Source: Solimonas_A sp052035235 (GTDB taxonomy: Bacteria; Pseudomonadota; Gammaproteobacteria; Nevskiales; Nevskiaceae). Taken from it: 64,000 nt of DNA. The stretch's first letter is position 1; every line of letters begins with the position of its first letter. The notes under the pieces were generated by a model, which made no database searches, had not been told where the DNA came from, and saw nothing but the letters and a program-made list of their open reading frames with translations. Below are positions 29,754-38,901 of the stretch, in pieces. Position numbers and translations under genes: made by a program. The DNA is taken from assembly GCA_052035235.1 (NCBI GenBank), contig JBPOHT010000045.1, positions 30,135-94,134 on the forward strand. The letters are read 5' to 3'.

Positions 29754-30896
29754 CTAGGCGAACAGCAGGGCGAGTGCCGCCGACAGGCCGGCCACGCCGA
29801 CAGCAATGGCCAGGCGCAGATCAGCGTCGCGCCACAGGCGCGACAGGGCATTCGGGGGGCGCGGTCCGGGCTGGCCGGGACGCTGGGCGGGATCAACGGC
29901 AACGCAGCGATACAGCGCGGTTACGGAGTCGAAATCGGAGGACAGCGGCCAGTAGGCATCCACGCCGGTGACCGCGCCGGGCACGGCGGCCACGCTGGCG
30001 GCGGGCGGGGGCGCCGCTTCCGCCACCGGGCGCAGCGGCTCGAAGCCCTTGCGCAGCGTCGCCAGGCAGGCACGCAGGTCCGCCGCCAGCTCGCGCGCGC
30101 TCTGGTAGCGCACGGTGCTGGCCTTGGCCATGGCGCGCTCCACGATCTGGTCCACCACCTCCGGCACATCCTGCATCAGCGTGCTCGGCGGCGGCGGTGA
30201 ATACACCGCGATCTTGTGCCAGAGCTGGCGCGTATCGGGAGCATCGAAAGCCGGTGAACCCACCAGCATCTCGTAGATCACCGAGCCCAGCGAGAAGATG
30301 TCGGAGCGGTGATCCGTGGGGCGGCCTACCACCTGCTCCGGGGACATGTAGCGCGGCGTGCCGAACACCACCACGCGGCCTGCCTGCCCGCCCTGCGCCG
30401 GCAACTGCGGCTGGCGCAGGCTGGCAATGCCGAAGTCCATGATCTTGGCGTGACCGCTGCGCGACAGCATGATGTTGGCGGGCTTGATGTCGCGATGCTC
30501 CACGCCATGGTCGTGCGCAAAGCCGAGGCCATCGGCGATTTCCGCCGCCAGGGTCAGCACCTCGCGCAGCGACAGCCGCGACTGCGACAGGCGCTCACGC
30601 AGGTCGATACCCGGCAGCAGCTCCATCGCCATGTAGGCCAGGTCGCCTTCGCGGCCGAAGTCGTAGACCGTGACGATGGAAGCATGCGCCAGGCGGGCGG
30701 CGGCGCGCGCCTCCTCGGCGAAGCGCGCCTCGTAGGTCTGGCGCTGCTCGGCATCGCCGGGCAGCAGGATGGTCTTGATCGCCACCGTGCGGTCCAGCAA
30801 CGGATCGCGGGCCTCGTAGACCACGCCCATGGCACCGCGGCCCAGCTCCCGCTCGACTTGGTACCGTCCCAGTTGCCCCAGTGGCGCGCCGGTCAT
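29754..30896 (-). CDS. membrane-anchored Ser/Thr protein kinase
   Basis: A 380-residue eukaryotic-like kinase. Gly-rich loop LGRGAMGVVYEA (about 18-29), Lys in VAIKTI (about 41), catalytic loop HRDIKPANI (about 134-142), DFGIA (about 154-158), GTPRYMSPEQ (about 179-188) and DIFSLGSVIYEMLVG follow in order, so it looks active. After the kinase domain (about 12-285), a Pro/Ala-rich linker leads to a single C-terminal helix (about 361-379), so it is tail-anchored with the kinase in the cytoplasm. Its ATG overlaps the upstream PEGA-protein stop by 4 bp, and the nucleotidase follows 13 bp later. Confidence 0.93.
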   Translation of the reverse strand: MTGAPLGQLGRYQVERELGRGAMGVVYEARDPLLDRTVAIKTILLPGDAEQRQTYEARFAEEARAAARLAHASIVTVYDFGREGDLAYMAMELLPGIDLRERLSQSRLSLREVLTLAAEIADGLGFAHDHGVEHRDIKPANIMLSRSGHAKIMDFGIASLRQPQLPAQGGQAGRVVVFGTPRYMSPEQVVGRPTDHRSDIFSLGSVIYEMLVGSPAFDAPDTRQLWHKIAVYSPPPPSTLMQDVPEVVDQIVERAMAKASTVRYQSARELAADLRACLATLRKGFEPLRPVAEAAPPPAASVAAVPGAVTGVDAYWPLSSDFDSVTALYRCVAVDPAQRPGQPGPRPPNALSRLWRDADLRLAIAVGVAGLSAALALLFA

Positions 30897-31969
30897 CGCT
30901 TGCCCTTCTTCTTTTTGGCAGGAGCCGGCGGCTCGGGCTTCTCCTCCACGAACCGGTACTTCACGCGCAGCTGCTGGCCAGGCTTGGGCGACAGCTTCAC
31001 GGACAACGGCGGATGGGGATCGAGCCGCACTTCCAGCTGGTAGTCGGCCAGCGGCTCCAGCTCCAGCTTTTCCAGCCCGGGGATCAGGCCACGCGACTCG
31101 CCGTCGATGAACACCTCACCGCCCGGCTGGATATCGAACAGCAGTGTAGCTGGCGGCAGGAAGTCGTGCCGGATCACGCGCCGCTCGCCGGCTTCCAGGT
31201 CGAAGCGCAGGCGCAAGGGCTCCTGCTCGTCATGCCAGATCACCACGCGGTGGCTGCCCGGCTTGAGCTTCAGTTCGCGCAGCGGCGGCGTATCGCCCAG
31301 GCGCTCGCCGTTGACCTGGACCTGGCCATGCGGCTCGATCTCCAGTACCAGCACCGCCGGCCGCACCATCAACTGCCGCCCGCCCAGGGCCAGCACCAGC
31401 AGGGCCAGCGCGAAACCGCCGGCGATCGCCATCAGGCCGCGGCGGCGCTGTGCCGGGCTGCGCGGGCCGGGGGCGAACAGTTCCTGGCGGTTGCGACCAG
31501 GGATCAGGCCCGCCGCCTCCAGCAGCGTGGCGCGCCCCGGCGCCCGGCCGGCCAGCGCGTCGTGAAAGGACCGTGTGGCCCGCAGCTCGCCCACCGGCGC
31601 GAAGCCGGCGGCCATCGCCGCGCCGCCGATGCCGTCGCCGATCATGCCGACCACGGCCTCGCCCTCGGCCACCGGCAGCACCGGGCCATGGTCGACGCCC
31701 ACGTGCAGGGACAGCTCCTGGGCTTCGCGCAGGCAGCGCTCGGCAGCGTCCAGCGCCCCACGCGGATCGTCGAACACCACCACCAGCAGGCCGTCGGGGC
31801 TTTCCAGCACCACGCGATCTGCCAGGGCCAGCCCCTGCACTGCCTTGCGCGCGCAGGCCACGAGCTGACCGCGCAGCCGCGCCTGCTCAGCAGCGGATTG
31901 CGCAGCGAACTCGGCCAGGTGCAGGTACAGCACGCTGGCCAGGATGGGTGGCAGGCTGGAGTCGTTCAT
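30893..31969 (-). CDS. degenerate class III cyclase-like domain, TM helix and PEGA domain protein
   Basis: A 358-residue one-pass membrane protein. Residues about 10-150 resemble the class III nucleotide cyclase fold (VLYLHLAEF, LHVGVDHGPVLPV, MIGDGIGGAAMAA, GELRATRSFHDAL), but the metal-binding Asp pair is not evident, so it is likely a non-catalytic sensor. One helix (about 182-200) follows, then a PEGA domain with repeats VQVNGERLGDTPPL (about 218) and VFIDGESRGLIPGL (about 288), and a Lys-rich tail. It is coupled to the kinase by a 4-bp overlap and is probably its partner or substrate. Confidence 0.72.
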   Translation of the reverse strand: MNDSSLPPILASVLYLHLAEFAAQSAAEQARLRGQLVACARKAVQGLALADRVVLESPDGLLVVVFDDPRGALDAAERCLREAQELSLHVGVDHGPVLPVAEGEAVVGMIGDGIGGAAMAAGFAPVGELRATRSFHDALAGRAPGRATLLEAAGLIPGRNRQELFAPGPRSPAQRRRGLMAIAGGFALALLVLALGGRQLMVRPAVLVLEIEPHGQVQVNGERLGDTPPLRELKLKPGSHRVVIWHDEQEPLRLRFDLEAGERRVIRHDFLPPATLLFDIQPGGEVFIDGESRGLIPGLEKLELEPLADYQLEVRLDPHPPLSVKLSPKPGQQLRVKYRFVEEKPEPPAPAKKKKGKR

Positions 31970-32119
31970 GGACCGTTAGGAATCCCCAGGCCCGATTCTA
32001 GCGGCAGTGGCGGCCGGGGACAGCCGCATTTTGCAAGCCGAGTGAGACCGGCTTCAATTCCCGCCACCCCTTGTCGGAAAACACGCCGGCAAGCCGGGGG
32101 CGGGCGCTACACTGGCTCC

Positions 32120-35100
32120 ATGCAACAGCATCTCCCCCTGACCCGCGCCTCCGCGGCCGCGGAGGGTCCCCTGGCCGGCCTGTTCCACCCGGCCGTGGCG
32201 GACTGGTTCACCGAAACCTTCGGCGCGCCCACCCCGGTACAGCGCCAGGCCTGGGAAGTCACCGCGCGCCACCGCAATGCCCTGATCGCCGCCCCCACCG
32301 GCTCCGGCAAGACCCTGGCCGCTTTCCTGGCCGCGATCAACGACCTGGTCGTGGAGGGCATCGAGCGCGGCCTGGCGGACGAGGTCCACGTCCTCTACGT
32401 GTCACCGCTCAAGGCCCTGTCCAACGACATCCAGAAGAACCTGCAGGCGCCGCTGGAGGGCATCCGCCGGCGCGTGCGCGCCTTGGGGCTGGGCGACCTG
32501 TCGATCCGCGACGCGGTGCGCACCGGCGACACGCCGTCGTTCGAGCGCGAGCGACAGCGCCGCGCGCCGCCACACATCCTGGTCACCACGCCGGAGTCGC
32601 TGTTCATCCTGCTGTCCTCCGACTCCGGCCGCGACATGCTGCGCAACGTCCGCAGCGTGATCGTCGACGAACTGCACGCCATGGCCGGCTCCAAGCGCGG
32701 CGCGCACCTGGCGTTATCGCTGGAGCGGCTGGAAGCCCTGTGCGCCAAGCCCCCGGTGCGCATCGGCCTGTCGGCTACGCAGAAGCCCATCGCCACCATG
32801 GCGGAGCTGCTGGTCGGCGGCCGCGACACGCCCTGCGAGATCATCGACACCGGCCACGTGCGCCAGCGCGACCTGGCGCTGGAGGTGCCGTTGTCACCGC
32901 TGACCGCGGTCATGGCCACCGAGGTCTGGGGCGAGATCTACGACCGCCTCGCCGAGCTCACCCAGCAGCACCGCACCACACTGATCTTCGTCAACCAGCG
33001 CCGCATGGCCGAGCGCCTGGCGCGACACCTGGCCGAGCGCATCGGCGAGGAGCACGTCACCGCGCACCACGGCAGCCTGGCCAAGGAACACCGCCTCAAG
33101 GCCGAGCAGCGACTCAAGAACGGCCAACTCAAGGCCCTGGTCGCCACCGCCTCGCTGGAACTGGGCATCGACATCGGCGACGTCGATCTGGTCTGCCAGA
33201 TCGGCTCGCCGCGCTCGATCAACGCCTTCCTGCAGCGCGTCGGGCGCTCCGGCCACGCCGTGCGCGCCACGCCCAAGGGCCGCCTGTTCCCGGTGTCGCT
33301 GGACGACCTCGCCGAATCGGTGGCGCTGCTGGATGCCGTGCAACAGGGCGAGCTGGATCGCATCGGCATCTTCCAGCAGCCGATGGACGTGCTGGCACAG
33401 CAGGTCGTCGCCGAGGTCGCCAGCCGCGAGTGGGGCCTGGAGGAACTGCATGCGCGCTTCCGCCGCGCCCTGCCCTACCGGGAGCTGACGCTGGAAGCCT
33501 TTGCGGAACTGGTGCAGATGCTGGCCGACGGCTACAGCACGCGCCGTGGCCGCCGCGGCGCATTGCTGCACTACGACGCCGTCAACCGCATGCTGCGCGG
33601 CCGCCGTGGCGCCAAGCTCACCGCCGTGACCAATGCCGGCGTGATTCCCGACCAGTTCGACTACGACGTGGAGCTGCAGCCCGAGGGCCTGCGCGTCGGC
33701 ACGCTGAACGAGGACTTCGCCTTCGAGAGCCTGCCGGGCGACATCGTGCAACTCGGCAACACCTCCTATCGCATCCTCAAGGTGGAGACCGGCCGCGTCA
33801 TCGTGGAGGACGCCAAGGGCCAGCCGCCGAGCATGCCGTTCTGGTTCGGCGAGGGCCTGGGTCGCAGCGAGGAGCTGTCGCTGGCGGTCTCGCGGCTGCG
33901 CGCCAACGCCGACCGCATCCTGGGCGAGGGCAGCGTCGAGGACTGCCGCGACTGGCTGGTGCGCGACTACGCCCTGGGCCCTCCCGCCGCGCTGCAGCTG
34001 GCCAACTACTACGCCGCCGCGCGCATCGCCCTGGGCCTGCTGCCGACGCGCGAACACATCGTCTTCGAGCGCTTCTTCGACGAGGTCGGCGATACCCACC
34101 TGGTGATCCACGCCCCGCTGGGCTCGCGCATCATGCGCGCCTGGGGCCTGGCGCTGCGCAAGAGCTTCTGCCGCCAGTTCAACTTCGAGCTGCAGGCCGC
34201 GGCGCTGGACGATTCACTGGTGCTGTCGCTGGGCCCCACGCACAGCTTCCCGCTGGAGGACGTGAAGGGCTTCCTGCACGCCAACACGGCGGAAGAGAAA
34301 CTGCTGCAGGCGGTACTGCAGGCGCCGATGTTCGGCACGCGCTGGCGCTGGGCGGCCAGCACCGCGCTGGCGGTGGCGCGCAACCGCAACGGCAAGCGCG
34401 TGCCGCCACAATTCCAGCGCAGCGATGCCGAAGACCTGCTGACCCATGCCTTCCCCGATGCCGTCGCCTGCCAGGACAACCTGCCCGGCGACCGCGAGAT
34501 GCCGGACCACCCGCTGGTGCAGCAGGCCATGTCGGACTGCCTGCACGAGGTCATGGACGTGGACGGCATGGTGGCCCTGCTGCGGCGCATCGAGACCGGC
34601 ACGGTGGAGGTGGTCTGCCGCGATCTCACCGCGCCTTCGCCGCTGTCCGAGTCCATCCTCACCGCCAAGCCCTACGCCTTCCTCGACGACGGCGCCGCCG
34701 AGGAGCGGCGCACGCTGGCAGTGAAGACGCGCGGCGTCTTCGAGCCGGAGAGCGCCGCCGATCTCGGCCGCCTGGACCCGGCGGCGATCGAGCAGGTACG
34801 CGGCGAGATGCGCCCCTCGGCGATCAACCCGGACGAACTGGCCGATGCGCTGGTGGTGCATGGCTTCCTCACCGATGCCGAGCTGCGCGACATGGGCGCG
34901 GCAGGCTGGGCCGAAGAGCTGATGAAGCAGCGCCGCGTGGCGAAGCTGCTGCATCGCGACGATGTCCTCTGGGCCGCCGCCGAGCGCCTGCCCGAGCTGC
35001 GCGCCGTATTGCCCCAGGCCAGGGTCGAAGGCGATGCGCCCGCTCTCTCCGCCCCGCCCGATCCCGACCAGGCGCTGCACGAACTGACCCGCAGCCGTCT

Positions 35101-36442
35101 CGAAGCGGTCGGCCCCGTCACCGCTGCCGAACTGGGCGCGCCGCTGGGCCTGTCGGCCGGCGCCATGGCGATTCCGCTCGCCGCGCTGGAGGCCGAAGGC
35201 TACGTCATGCGCGGCGATTTCAGCGGCGCCGGCGAAGAGCAATGGTGCGAGCGCCGTCGCCTGGCGCGCATCCACCGCCACACGCGGGACAAGCGCCGTG
35301 CCGAGATCCAGCCGGTGTCGCCGGCGGCGTTCATGCGCTTCCTGTTCGACTGGCAAGGCCTGGCCGGGGGCGAGCGCCGCGAAGGCGCACCCGCACTGGG
35401 CCTGGTGCTGAACCAGCTTGAAGGCTTCCCGGCAGCGGCGGCAGCCTGGGAGTCGGAGTTGCTGCCCTCACGCCTGCATCACTACGAGCCCGCCTGGCTG
35501 GACCAGCTCTGCGCCACCGGCCGCAGCATCTGGCAACGCCTGCCCCATGGCGACGGCAGCGCGCGCAAGGCGGCGCCGGTGCGCGCCACGCCGATCGTGC
35601 TGCTGCCGCGCGAGCAGGCGGCGCACTGGCAGGCCGCCGCCGATCACGATCCCGATCTCTCCGGCGCCGCGCATGCGGTGCTGGACGCACTGCGCACGCA
35701 CGGCGCCTCCTTCTTCGTGGAACTGGTGGCCGATTCCGGCCAGTTGCGCAGCCAGGTGGAACAGGCGCTCGGCGAGCTGGTGAGCCATGGCTTGGTCACC
35801 TCCGACGGCTTCGCCGGCCTGCGCGCGCTGATCGCGCCGGCCGAGATGAAGGCACGGCGCCTGCGCCGCGGCGGACTGCAAGCCGCCTTTGCCAATCTCG
35901 AAGGCGCCGGACGCTGGTCGCTGGTGCGCCCGCGTCGCGCCGCGGAAACGCCGGAACCGGCCGCGCGCACCGAGCATGTCGCACGCACGCTGCTGCGCCG
36001 CTACGGCGTGGTGTTCCGCAAGCTGGTGGAGCGCGAGCCCTCGCTACCGCCCTGGCGCGAGCTGTTCTACGTGCTGCGCCGGCTGGAAGCGCGTGGCGAG
36101 GTCCGTGGCGGCCGTTTCGTCAGCGGTTTTTCCGGCGAGCAGTTCGCCCTGCCGGAAGCCGCCGGAAGCCTGCGCCGCCACCGCGAGGACTCCGACGCTG
36201 CGCTGGTCACGGTCTCGGCCTGCGATCCGCTGAACCTCACCGGCATCCTGCTGCCGGGCGAGCGCGTGCCCGCCACGCCGGGCAACCGCGTGCTGTTCCG
36301 CGGCGGCGTGCCGGTGGCCAGCCGCGTCGGCGGCGAGACGCGCTATCTGGTGCAGGGCGACATCGGGCTGCAGGGCGAGTGGAAGAGCCGCCTGGTGCGG
36401 CGCGCGGGCCGCGACGGCGCCGCGGAACAGCGCCAGGGCTGA
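32120..36442 (+). CDS. lhr: Lhr-family ATP-dependent helicase
   Basis: A 1440-residue superfamily 2 helicase, close to E. coli Lhr (1538). Motif I APTGSGKTLAAF (about 56-67), VSPLKALSND (about 94), TTPESLFILL (about 155), DELHAMAGSKRG (DExH, about 182), GLSATQKP (about 216), then domain 2 with ATASLELGIDIGDVDLV (about 344) and QRVGRSGH (about 372). The Lhr-core winged helix and beta-barrel follow (to about 880), then the Lhr C-terminal WYL-like modules. Lhr is a DNA-damage-linked 3'-5' helicase that also unwinds RNA-DNA hybrids. The ATG at 32120 is chosen just upstream of the helicase domain; the frame is open far upstream over another gene. Confidence 0.93.
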   Translation: MQQHLPLTRASAAAEGPLAGLFHPAVADWFTETFGAPTPVQRQAWEVTARHRNALIAAPTGSGKTLAAFLAAINDLVVEGIERGLADEVHVLYVSPLKALSNDIQKNLQAPLEGIRRRVRALGLGDLSIRDAVRTGDTPSFERERQRRAPPHILVTTPESLFILLSSDSGRDMLRNVRSVIVDELHAMAGSKRGAHLALSLERLEALCAKPPVRIGLSATQKPIATMAELLVGGRDTPCEIIDTGHVRQRDLALEVPLSPLTAVMATEVWGEIYDRLAELTQQHRTTLIFVNQRRMAERLARHLAERIGEEHVTAHHGSLAKEHRLKAEQRLKNGQLKALVATASLELGIDIGDVDLVCQIGSPRSINAFLQRVGRSGHAVRATPKGRLFPVSLDDLAESVALLDAVQQGELDRIGIFQQPMDVLAQQVVAEVASREWGLEELHARFRRALPYRELTLEAFAELVQMLADGYSTRRGRRGALLHYDAVNRMLRGRRGAKLTAVTNAGVIPDQFDYDVELQPEGLRVGTLNEDFAFESLPGDIVQLGNTSYRILKVETGRVIVEDAKGQPPSMPFWFGEGLGRSEELSLAVSRLRANADRILGEGSVEDCRDWLVRDYALGPPAALQLANYYAAARIALGLLPTREHIVFERFFDEVGDTHLVIHAPLGSRIMRAWGLALRKSFCRQFNFELQAAALDDSLVLSLGPTHSFPLEDVKGFLHANTAEEKLLQAVLQAPMFGTRWRWAASTALAVARNRNGKRVPPQFQRSDAEDLLTHAFPDAVACQDNLPGDREMPDHPLVQQAMSDCLHEVMDVDGMVALLRRIETGTVEVVCRDLTAPSPLSESILTAKPYAFLDDGAAEERRTLAVKTRGVFEPESAADLGRLDPAAIEQVRGEMRPSAINPDELADALVVHGFLTDAELRDMGAAGWAEELMKQRRVAKLLHRDDVLWAAAERLPELRAVLPQARVEGDAPALSAPPDPDQALHELTRSRLEAVGPVTAAELGAPLGLSAGAMAIPLAALEAEGYVMRGDFSGAGEEQWCERRRLARIHRHTRDKRRAEIQPVSPAAFMRFLFDWQGLAGGERREGAPALGLVLNQLEGFPAAAAAWESELLPSRLHHYEPAWLDQLCATGRSIWQRLPHGDGSARKAAPVRATPIVLLPREQAAHWQAAADHDPDLSGAAHAVLDALRTHGASFFVELVADSGQLRSQVEQALGELVSHGLVTSDGFAGLRALIAPAEMKARRLRRGGLQAAFANLEGAGRWSLVRPRRAAETPEPAARTEHVARTLLRRYGVVFRKLVEREPSLPPWRELFYVLRRLEARGEVRGGRFVSGFSGEQFALPEAAGSLRRHREDSDAALVTVSACDPLNLTGILLPGERVPATPGNRVLFRGGVPVASRVGGETRYLVQGDIGLQGEWKSRLVRRAGRDGAAEQRQG

Positions 36443-36501
36443 TCGCGCCGGCCGGCGCACGGCTGCCTATACTGCGTGGCACTCAACGTCGAGGACTCCG
36501 C

Positions 36502-37245
36502 ATGTCACGCAATGCCTGCTTCGCCGCAAGCCTGGCCCTGTTCGCCACCGCCCCTGCGCTGGCCGACACTCCCGCCTTTGACCGGCCCGGCATCGCGTTC
36601 TCCACCACCACGCTGCCGGCGGGTGGCCTGGCCTGGGAGCAGGGCTTGCCGGACTTCGTGCATGAATCCAGCGGCGGCGCGAGCGCCACGCTGTACAGCG
36701 CCGGCACCAATGTCCGCATCGGCCTCACGCCACAGGTAGAGCTGCAGATCGGCGCCGCGCTGTTCAACTGGCTCGATGCCGACGGCGGTAATGAAAGCGG
36801 AATCGGCGACAGCCGCCTCGCGCTCAAGGCTGCACTGCCCAGCGACTGGAAGGACTTCTCCTGGGCCGTGCTGGGTGCGGTGAGCCTGCCGACCGGCGAC
36901 GATCCCTTCACCGCGGACGATCCCCAGTACGACTTGGGCGTCACCTTCTCGCAGGACCTGGACGACGCTCTCTCCGCCGCGTTCTACATCAACGCCAGTC
37001 ATCTCGACGGCGACACCACCTGGTCGATCTCACCCTCGCTGGGCGTCTCCATCAGCGACCGCCTGGGCGCCTATGTCGAAGCAGGTGCCGACTTCGGCGC
37101 GGGCGCGCAGGACCGGGTGGCCGGTGGCGGCCTGACCTGGATGCTCACGCCCAAGGTGCAGCTCGACGTGTCGGCGGTGTTCGGCCTCAACGACGAAACA
37201 CCCGACGTGGCGGGCGGCTTCGGCATCTCCGCCTACTTCGAGTAA
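36502..37245 (+). CDS. outer-membrane transporter-like protein (PF13557-type)
   Basis: A 247-residue secreted protein with a Sec signal (MSRNACFAASLALFATAPAL, cleavage after ALA-D near residue 21). The mature part alternates short beta strands with Asp/Gly turns (GIGDSRLALKAAL, FSWAVLGAVSLPTGDDPF, YDLGVTFSQDLDDAL) and ends in SAYFE, fitting an outer-membrane barrel of the phenol-degradation meta-pathway transporter type. The ligand is unknown. The ATG at 36502 follows GAGGACTCC. It is immediately downstream of lhr and converges on the phospholipase-like gene. Confidence 0.75.
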   Translation: MSRNACFAASLALFATAPALADTPAFDRPGIAFSTTTLPAGGLAWEQGLPDFVHESSGGASATLYSAGTNVRIGLTPQVELQIGAALFNWLDADGGNESGIGDSRLALKAALPSDWKDFSWAVLGAVSLPTGDDPFTADDPQYDLGVTFSQDLDDALSAAFYINASHLDGDTTWSISPSLGVSISDRLGAYVEAGADFGAGAQDRVAGGGLTWMLTPKVQLDVSAVFGLNDETPDVAGGFGISAYFE

Positions 37246-37253
37246 GGCGAACT

Positions 37254-38552
37254 TCAGGGCGCCGCGGCGGCCGTCACGAAGCTGAAGCTGTAGGGGCGCT
37301 CCAGCGCGACGCCCCGGTAGTCCTTGGCCTTGGTCGTCACCACCGCGGTATAGCGCTCGTTCGGGCGCAGCGGCTCCTGCAGGCGCAGCTTCACGGCGTT
37401 GGCGTACTCCCGCTGCCAGCTGCCCGCCTCAACCACACCCTTCACGCGGCGGCCCTTCTCGTCGAACAGACAGAAGGTGCCCGGCAGCTCCAGGCTCGCC
37501 GCGTCCATGCTGCTGCTGAAGAACACGTGCAGCCAGCGGTTCTCGGTCCAGGACTCGCGCGCTGGCTCCATCACCACGTTCAGCGCGCCATGGCCCGGGT
37601 AACTGCCGATCACCGCCGGCGGCAGGGGCTTGGCCGGATCGCCGGTCAGCAGGTCCCAGAGCTGGCGGTACATGCCCGCCACCGAGTAGCCGCTCTGCAC
37701 CACGCCGCCCGGCGCGGTGTAGTAGTTGGCCGCGGCCCAGGGCATCTGCAGGCGCATGCGCGTCACTTCCAGCGGCGCGGCCAGGCTCTCGGCCTGCACC
37801 AGTACCCGCGTGAACAGGCTGCCGCGTTCGATCGCCAGGGCCGTGACGCCCTGCTCCGGGCGGTTGCGCCGGTAGACCTCCACCAGGTCCGCCGTCGGCG
37901 GGAACACCAGCGTCGGCGCGTTCAGCACCAGGCGGCGCTCGGCGATGTTGACCATGTCCATCGCGTACTCGATGGCGTTGAGCGGCGTGGCGCCGTAGAT
38001 CTGCTTCAGCGGATCGAGCACCGCCGGCGGCAGCTGCGGCACCAGCTGGCCGATCCATTCCACCGAGTTCGGCGTCTCGCCGCGGTTGCGCACCTCGGGC
38101 TCGAACTGCGCGTCCCAGGTCTGATCGGTGAGGCCGTGCGCGGCATTGCCGAAGGCGAAGGCGATCAGGTGACCACAGCGATCGGTGAGCAGGTTCAGGT
38201 CGATCAGGCCCAGCGGCGGGCGCCGCAGGATCGCAGTGCGGACCTCGCCGCTGCAGCCGGTCTCGCGCAGGTACTGCACGAACTGGATCGTGAAGTCGCC
38301 CCAGTGCGCGCGCTCGGCCATGTCACGGTCGGCCGCCACCAGCGCACCGGAGCCATAGCCGCCGTCCGGGAAGATCGCGCCGGCCAGCAGCGCCGGGCGA
38401 TGCGCCGTCAGGATGGTCTTGAGCGCACCGTCCTCCAGCGCATCGCGGCCGAAGTCGGCCATGGCAGCGTGGGTGGCCATGCCGGCGGCCTGGGCGGAAC
38501 CCACGGACAGGAGCAGCAGCAGGAAAGCGGGCAGGCGCATATGGATCTTCAT
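37254..38552 (-). CDS. secreted zinc-dependent phospholipase C-like protein with Ig-like tail
   Basis: A 432-residue exported protein with signal MKIHMRLPAFLLLLLSVGSA. Mature residues fit the Zn-dependent phospholipase C/nuclease fold: GMATHAAMADFG, LLAGAIFPDGGYGSG, HWGDFTIQF and FGNAAHGLTDQTWD contribute the expected His and Asp metal ligands. The last about 100 residues (ESWTENRWLHVFFSSSMD, ERYTAVVTTKAKDYRG) are a Big_5-type Ig-like domain. Either ATG 38552 or 38540 could start it. The first overlaps the stop of a 55-codon lipoprotein gene by 4 bp, which argues for 38552. The substrate is likely a phospholipid. Confidence 0.72.
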   Translation of the reverse strand: MKIHMRLPAFLLLLLSVGSAQAAGMATHAAMADFGRDALEDGALKTILTAHRPALLAGAIFPDGGYGSGALVAADRDMAERAHWGDFTIQFVQYLRETGCSGEVRTAILRRPPLGLIDLNLLTDRCGHLIAFAFGNAAHGLTDQTWDAQFEPEVRNRGETPNSVEWIGQLVPQLPPAVLDPLKQIYGATPLNAIEYAMDMVNIAERRLVLNAPTLVFPPTADLVEVYRRNRPEQGVTALAIERGSLFTRVLVQAESLAAPLEVTRMRLQMPWAAANYYTAPGGVVQSGYSVAGMYRQLWDLLTGDPAKPLPPAVIGSYPGHGALNVVMEPARESWTENRWLHVFFSSSMDAASLELPGTFCLFDEKGRRVKGVVEAGSWQREYANAVKLRLQEPLRPNERYTAVVTTKAKDYRGVALERPYSFSFVTAAAAP

Positions 38553-38716
38553 TCGGTGGATTGGCAACAACCGTCCTCGAGCTGCCGTACGCGCTCCAGT
38601 TCGGCGCGCGCGGCAGCCTCGGCATCGCCGCCGGACGGGGTGGTGCCGGGAGCATCGGAGGAATGGCAGGCGGCCAGCAGGGCCGCCACCAGGAACAGGG
38701 TGGCGAAACGGATCAT
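38549..38716 (-). CDS. small lipoprotein, translationally coupled to the phospholipase-like gene
   Basis: A 55-residue frame from ATG 38716 to TGA 38549. MIRFATLFLVAALLAACHSS is a complete lipoprotein signal with lipobox LAAC (Cys17), leaving a 39-residue mature peptide rich in Ala/Glu that ends in DGCCQSTE. The stop overlaps the phospholipase-like ATG as ATGA, a strong sign that it is real. It may be a chaperone, anchor or inhibitor for the downstream enzyme. The vicinal Cys pair near the C-terminus is unusual. I know no named family for it. Confidence 0.72.
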   Translation of the reverse strand: MIRFATLFLVAALLAACHSSDAPGTTPSGGDAEAAARAELERVRQLEDGCCQSTE

Positions 38717-38901
38717 CGGCGCAGTGTGGAAGCGGCGGGTGTCGCGAGGATGACGACGCCATCCAGGACCGTCATTGGGAAAGATACCACTGGGCCGGCG
38801 CCTGTCGTCGTTCGCGGACGACCTTCCATCCGCCCCGCCGGTCAGTAACGCACAGGAGCCGTGTAAGTTTTGTCCTACAACACCAAGAAGAGACGGCTTA
38901 C

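Noticed and set aside
30881..32119. In-frame extension of Lhr by about 400 codons upstream
   Set aside because: It runs antisense through the PEGA-protein gene, is low-complexity, and Lhr homology begins right after ATG 32120.
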